NCBI GenBank assembly: GCA_963719885.1
Contig: CAVRDP010000029.1
Coordinates: 1-64,000 of the forward strand
Direction of reading: 5' to 3'
DNA length: 64,000 nt
Source: JANXQG01 sp963719885
GTDB taxonomy: Bacteria > Planctomycetota > Planctomycetia > Pirellulales > Thermoguttaceae
Shown here: positions 60,279-64,000 of the stretch, one piece after another
Layout of the letters: each line of letters begins with the position of its first letter
How positions within the stretch are numbered: position 1 is the first letter of the stretch
Translations under genes and position numbers: made by a program
Notes under the pieces: generated by a model
What the model saw: only the letters and a program-made list of their open reading frames with translations
Databases searched by the model: none
Told to the model about the DNA's origin: nothing

Positions 60279-60980
60279 ATGATGGAACGCGATGAGCCAA
60301 AGAAGGCAGCCTTGGCAGCCCTTGGTGTCGGCGATGGAAGAGACAGGAGTATCTGCGCGAAGTGCGTTGGCGACCTTGCGCTTGGACACTTTATTACCTC
60401 AACGGCGACAAAGACGACATGCACGTACTGCGGGCAGGTTCGCGCGAACTGTTTCGCTTTGCCGCTCTCCGTAGTCGTCGAACACATAGCGCCGTTCATA
60501 AACGAAGAATTCAAGCACGACGACTTGAAGAGCTATGCCGCAGGCGGGGGCGATTGGTATCCGCACTTTAGGTGTTTTGAGAATCTTCTGAACGCCATCG
60601 GGTTCTGGCCCGAGCGTGTTCAAGCGCTCATAGATATCGCCAGCTTTTTCAACGGACGAACGTGGTGGTGGAAAGACACTTTCTCCGATCGCCGCCAACT
60701 CGGTTGGGGCAGATTCTGCGATGTGGTAATGCACGCCCGCCGATATACGTTCTGGTTTTCAACCGGTGATATTGTTGCAGAAGACCACCCTCTCTACATG
60801 CCAGCGAGCAGGATTTTGAACGAAATCAACGCCGTTGTCGAGCGACTTGGCCTGATAACGGAACTGCCAATTGGAGCCGAGTTTTGTCGCGCTCGGTGCG
60901 AAGACAAGGATAAGCCGCTGGAAGCGCCGCCGAATTCACTTCGCCCCCTGAAGACAAGGCAACAAAGGCGAACCGGATGA
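60279..60980 (+). CDS. HEPN/RES N-terminal domain protein (5-prime half of a RES toxin)
   Basis: The N-terminus has the HEPN/RES_NTD1 pattern: two cysteine pairs (SICAKCVGDLALGHFI and CTYCGQVRANCF), then LPLSVVVEHIAPFINEEFKH and a conserved region ending in GAEFCRARCED, the Arg-containing start of the RES fold. The frame then passes into LKTRQQRRTG and stops, while the RES body continues in the next frame, overlapping by ATGA. GAGGAG precedes the ATG. The RES family includes NAD-degrading toxins. Confidence 0.7.
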   Translation: MMERDEPKKAALAALGVGDGRDRSICAKCVGDLALGHFITSTATKTTCTYCGQVRANCFALPLSVVVEHIAPFINEEFKHDDLKSYAAGGGDWYPHFRCFENLLNAIGFWPERVQALIDIASFFNGRTWWWKDTFSDRRQLGWGRFCDVVMHARRYTFWFSTGDIVAEDHPLYMPASRILNEINAVVERLGLITELPIGAEFCRARCEDKDKPLEAPPNSLRPLKTRQQRRTG

Positions 60981-61495
60981 GCCCCGCAGGTATTCCGATG
61001 TTTTACGGAGCGGATTACCCGGAGACAGCGGTGCGAGAGATAGGCAAGCAAGAGGCTACTGTGGTTCGCTTTAGGTCTTTACGCCCGCTGATGATTCTCG
61101 ACCTGATGAAGGTGATTTGCGAAAAGAGTTTTTTCGATCCAGACGGTCGTACGTGGCGAAATGACACTGAATTCCTGCGGCACTTCTGTCAGGATCTGTC
61201 GAGACCGCTGGTCAGCAACGATGCCCCCTCGCGATGGTCGGTGCGGAAATCGAACCCGGAAATTGACTACGTTCCGACGCAAGTCTTTACTGAATACGTT
61301 CGCTTCCACATGAAGTCGCATAGGGAACAACCGGTGGACGGCATTCGCTACCCTAGTTCATACGACGGTCGCGGGTGCTACGTGCTCTTCCTCGAACAGG
61401 ACGACTGCCTACGAGCACGTGAGGGCACGCCACAGTCGTTGCAGTACGTGGAGAATTCGAGGGAAATCATCAGGCTTTCTCCGGGCAGCAAGTGA
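60977..61495 (+). CDS. RES domain protein (3-prime half)
   Basis: The 172-residue reading frame begins at the conserved RES motif MSPAGIPMFYGADYPETAVR and continues to YVPTQVFTEYVRF, VDGIRYPSSYDGRG and CYVLFLEQDDC. RES toxins break down NAD+. Normally these motifs follow directly after FxRAR in the same protein; here the active-site Arg is in the upstream reading frame. A one-base change near 60945 (D-K-A-T-K-A-N-R-M) would give one fused 405-residue protein. Confidence 0.75.
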   Translation: MSPAGIPMFYGADYPETAVREIGKQEATVVRFRSLRPLMILDLMKVICEKSFFDPDGRTWRNDTEFLRHFCQDLSRPLVSNDAPSRWSVRKSNPEIDYVPTQVFTEYVRFHMKSHREQPVDGIRYPSSYDGRGCYVLFLEQDDCLRAREGTPQSLQYVENSREIIRLSPGSK

Positions 61496-61817
61496 AGTTG
61501 CCGCCGGTGATGACCGTCCCGCCGGCTTGGCTGACTTCGGTATCGTAGTTGACATCGCCAATTGTCCAGCGCGATCGCCCGCCTTGTCTTGCCATCCAGG
61601 TCATATAGGGCGTACCGTAGATCCAGGGTCTCGACTAGCAGTTCGCCGCTGCCGGCGTCTTTTGCCCCGGCTTCGTAGCCGGAATCGAAGGCCATTTTCA
61701 GGAGGAGGTGTTTCGGCATGGACACGCCGGTGCGACGTTTGATGCCCATGAGGGATTTCACGCAGGCTTGGCCTCGGGTGTCACGGCGGGAAGTTGGCAG
61801 GGCTGGGGCTGGTTCAT
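61470..61817 (-). pseudogene. Short phage-like hypothetical protein, frameshifted
   Basis: The start MNQPQPCQLPAVTPEAKPA follows GGAG at a six-base spacing. Other frames continue MGIKRRTGVSMPKHLLLKMA, FDSGYEAGAKDAGSGELLVE, TLDLRYALYDLDGKT and finally IGDVNYDTEVSQAGGTVITG, NFTCCPEKA. Two indels near 61760 and 61580 separate the segments. The joined protein of about 115 residues resembles no family known to me. It converges on the RES gene with a small overlap. Confidence 0.5.
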
Positions 61818-62146
61818 AGTTTCTCCAATGGGGGTAGGGTGCGGCACGAAAAAAGGTCGCCACCAATAGAATGACGCGATCGCCGCCAGAATTGAGGAGG
61901 GTGAGCAATAGGCAGCGGTGCGATTGCCGGCGGATAGGTTCTGGGGCGAGGTCGTCTTCAACCTGAAACCTGCTTGCGCATGGCACGAACCGTCGCCAGG
62001 ACTGCCTCTCGGGCTGCTTGCGGCACGTTTGGCCATACGGCGATAAGTTCGGCCAGAATGGGGTTCTGCGCTGCCCTGCACCGGCTGCACCGGATTTTGC
62101 ACCGCCCTCTTTAGAATTAGCGGTTTTCCTCGTAGAATCTTGGGGA

Positions 62147-62171
62147 GGTTCGAGCCCCGCCTCGGCTAGTT
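62147..62171 (+). other. Attachment site repeat of the tRNA-Leu 3-prime end (right)
   Basis: It is an exact 25-base direct repeat of 41736-41760. The sequence before it is unlike tRNA, so this is not a second tRNA gene. Confidence 0.75.
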
Positions 62172-62639
62172 GGTAAAACATTTATTGACAACGATTTCCG
62201 ACGACTCACCCGATTCTTCGGATGGGATGGAGTCGTCGGAATCGGTCGTTTGGGGACTACGTTTGGGAGTAAATTGACCTCGAATCCGGGTCGATGCAAA
62301 AATGCAGACTTTGGCCCCGACTTATTCTGCCAGAACGTGCAGGATAACCGTGCCAGATTCAAAGTTGACGAGGGGAGGGTCAATAGCGTCAGCGTCGGCG
62401 TCGGCGATCGGGACCGTGCGAGCGCTGGCGCATTGCAATGCTGGCAGCGCTACACCCCGAGCATGGGTTCCAAGAAGTCCGAACCGCGACACGTCGGACA
62501 GAGCCGGGGGCTGCATCTTCACCCGGTTCGATCCATTGCAACAGCACGTCAGCCGTCTCGCCAGCTTCACCGCTGCGCGTGTCGATCGCGCACGGGCCAT
62601 CGCCGGCCGTAGCGATCGGCATCGCCTGGAGGCCGTCCG

Positions 62640-62880
62640 TTGAAGCCTCGGGGGAACCGCTGCATCCTGTTGACCACCGACGAGCAGCCCGAACAAACGC
62701 GGCGGATTCTGACGCGGATGGCGCGTATCTACTCCGGCAGCGCGGCCGATGACTTGGAGCGAATCCGGCAGCGGCATCATTCGGTCCAGCGGACGTTGGA
62801 GCCCTACCCCGGTCATCGTGCCCTATGCCGGGCGATTGGCGGAGAAAATCGACCACGATCGCGTGGAAGCCCGGCGCGGA
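62640..62880 (+). pseudogene. Fragment of a primase-helicase-like protein
   Basis: Two frames together give NRCILLTTDEQPEQTRRILT, RMARIYSGSAADDLERIRQR, HHSVQRTLEP and TPVIVPYAGRLAEKIDHDRV, EARRGFQCF. This resembles a segment of planctomycete CHC2-type phage primase-helicase proteins. It breaks off at 62885, where homology switches strand. Assignment is from memory of the motif, so confidence is limited. Confidence 0.4.
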
Positions 62881-62881
62881 T

Positions 62882-63052
62882 TCCAATGCTTTCGGCTGCT
62901 TGGTCTGGACCCAGACCAGCACGTCGGCCCGAGAAGAGCGCCCGAGTCCGGTCGTAGCACGTCGCGTCGCCTTCGGCGTAGAACCAACCGTGGCAGCCGA
63001 GATGCTGGCAAATGTCGGTCTCGACCCTAACTTCTTTGTGGAGGCTCATGCA
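62882..63052 (-). pseudogene. Type I restriction enzyme R subunit (HsdR) N-terminal fragment
   Basis: SLHKEVRVETDICQHLGCHG and FYAEGDATCYDRTRALF, followed after a one-base shift by ADVLVWVQTKQPKALES, match the N-terminal nuclease region of HsdR proteins. About 55 residues survive of a protein that is normally about 1000 residues. Confidence 0.6.
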
Positions 63053-63096
63053 CAACGAAGATTCAAGACCAAGCGGCCGTGCTAGTCTGCGCAGAC

Positions 63097-63179
63097 GGAA
63101 ATGAGCCGTTGGAGTCCCGGCTTTAGCCGGAATCCTCTCGAAGCCTCCGCCTAAAGGCGGGACTCCAACGGCTCATTTC
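63097..63179. repeat. Long palindrome with GGAGTCCCGGC arms
   Basis: Arms GAAATGAGCCGTTGGAGTCC and GGACTCCAACGGCTCATTTC flank nested GGCTTTAGCC and CCTAAAGG stems. It may terminate the deaminase transcript and is probably a dispersed repeat. Confidence 0.8.
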
Positions 63180-63194
63180 TTCCCACGCGCGGTA

Positions 63195-63368
63195 TCACTT
63201 CCCGCTCTCTTGCTTCTCGCTTCTGGCCGTTTGATTATTCACCGGAGTTCGCGGCACCTTGACTGTGGGCTGTGCGCTTTCGACCAAAATGTTCCGCTTC
63301 CAGGCCGGCCAAGACCGGACTTCTTCGGCGACGCTCTTGATTTGTTGGCGTATTTCCTTTTCCGTCAT
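63195..63368 (-). CDS. 57-residue protein coupled to the dCTP deaminase gene
   Basis: ATG at 63368 overlaps the deaminase stop as ATGA. The product (MTEKEIRQQIKSVAEEVRSW, PAWKRNILVESAQPTVKVPR) is charged and has no signal peptide. Short proteins with a WPAWKRN-type motif follow many planctomycete genes, so it is likely real, but its role is unknown. Confidence 0.6.
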   Translation of the reverse strand: MTEKEIRQQIKSVAEEVRSWPAWKRNILVESAQPTVKVPRTPVNNQTARSEKQESGK

Positions 63369-64000
63369 GCTTTCACTTCCGTTGGGGTGGATTTCCTTTC
63401 AAACAACTCACATGCCTGCTTTTCAAGCTCTAGGTACGAGAGGGGTTTCATTTGAATCCGAAGCTGGGCGCTTTCGATGCGCCATTCCGCCCGTTTGCCG
63501 GACTGATTATCTTTTCGGACGAGTGGGTAGGTCGAGCCCAACCGCATCGAAAACAGGTCGAAAAATCGCCTCGGCCCAACTCCCACGAACGGTTCAAACA
63601 CCACAAACCACCTAGATTTCCCACACTCCTCGGTCGCAATCGAGTCATTGTGAAACTCCAAGGTCTTACTCTTCGGGTAAGGCTCCACGTAGACCACCCG
63701 TCTAATTCCCGCGGCAATGATATGCTTGGCACAATTGTGGCAGGGAAAAGTGGTGCTGTAAAGTGTCGTCCCCACGGTTGAGAGGGCATTCCTCGCGCAA
63801 CTGAATCGCGCCTCCATTTCCGCATGCACGACGCGGCCGTATTCGGTCAGGTCTCGAATGCGGCTGTTTTCCAATAGCTTGCGTAGTTTATCGGCGTTGA
63901 AGCCATATTCTATGTCTGCGCCAGCCTCAACGATCTTTTCGATTATCCGGTTCTGCTCCACCCGGTTTGAATCGCCATCGTCTCGCATATAGTCCCTGCC
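63365..64000 (-). CDS. Anti-phage dCTP deaminase family protein, partial
   Basis: The C-terminal part of a deoxycytidylate deaminase-like enzyme: VVHAEMEARFSCARN (zinc His and catalytic Glu), TTLYSTTFPCHNCAKHIIAA (PCxxC zinc cysteines), IRRVVYVEPYPKSKTLEFHN. Defence dCTP deaminases remove nucleotides during infection and carry an N-terminal P-loop domain, which would lie beyond the window. The frame is open up to 64000, so the start is not in view. The later EPFVGVGPRRFFDLFSM and WRIESAQLRIQMKPL fit the family tail. Confidence 0.75.
   Translation of the reverse strand, partial: GRDYMRDDGDSNRVEQNRIIEKIVEAGADIEYGFNADKLRKLLENSRIRDLTEYGRVVHAEMEARFSCARNALSTVGTTLYSTTFPCHNCAKHIIAAGIRRVVYVEPYPKSKTLEFHNDSIATEECGKSRWFVVFEPFVGVGPRRFFDLFSMRLGSTYPLVRKDNQSGKRAEWRIESAQLRIQMKPLSYLELEKQACELFERKSTPTEVKA

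Larger units (their letters stand above)
62172..63096. other. Degenerate region right of the island
   Basis: No intact gene is seen; broken pieces of two proteins meet head to head near 62885. The first half (62172-62630) has no readable homology. Confidence 0.5.

Noticed and set aside
62147..62171. A second tRNA-Leu gene
   Set aside because: Only the last 25 bases match; no anticodon arm or D-arm lies upstream, so it is an attachment-site repeat.

Overview
The window looks like a chromosomal segment of a Planctomycetes bacterium, most likely Pirellulales-like. The reasons are high GC content, giant secreted proteins built of autotransporter-type beta-strand repeats with PEP-CTERM tails, an IS66 element, planctomycete-type sigma-like proteins, and many short palindromic repeats. 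This placement is inferred from gene content; there is no rRNA or marker phylogeny here. Many genes carry a single frameshift although the protein sequence on both sides of the break is intact, so the sequence may be a draft or metagenomic assembly with indels, or the genes may be freshly decayed.

Layout. 1-785: a formylglycine-generating-enzyme-like protein running off the left edge. About 879-3562: an IS66 element that cut off the end of the gene beside it. 3559-12458 (minus): a tightly packed operon of a giant PEP-CTERM protein, a MauE/thioredoxin membrane protein, a DUF1573 lipoprotein, a C39-like cysteine-peptidase homologue, a cysteine-rich secreted protein and two paralogous secreted proteins. 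13107-17800: almost gene-free and full of dispersed repeats. 17803-41659: mostly housekeeping genes: mutS, tsaD, a C-terminal processing protease, scpA, an RNase Z-like protein, a nikR-nikKMLQO nickel-uptake operon with a frameshift in every gene, a prolyl oligopeptidase, a large acyltransferase/acyl-AMP ligase fusion, a peptidyl-prolyl isomerase, and leuA behind a leucine-rich leader peptide with an attenuator-type terminator.

41672-62171: a tRNA-Leu(UAA) gene whose last 25 bases recur at 62147-62171, so the 20.4 kb between them behaves like an integrated island. It holds a phage-type helix-turn-helix protein, sigma-like proteins, a large terminase subunit (plus a duplicated terminase tail), two more giant PEP-CTERM proteins, an uncharacterised J-domain gene cluster and a HEPN/RES-domain toxin. 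Just beyond lie scraps of an HsdR-like gene and a primase-like gene and an anti-phage dCTP deaminase homologue that runs off the right edge. The 56-64 kb end therefore resembles a defence island.

Recurrent themes are ATGA or TGATG start/stop overlaps that point to translational coupling, palindromic repeats inserted in frame inside housekeeping genes, and frameshifts that cluster at CG-dinucleotide runs.
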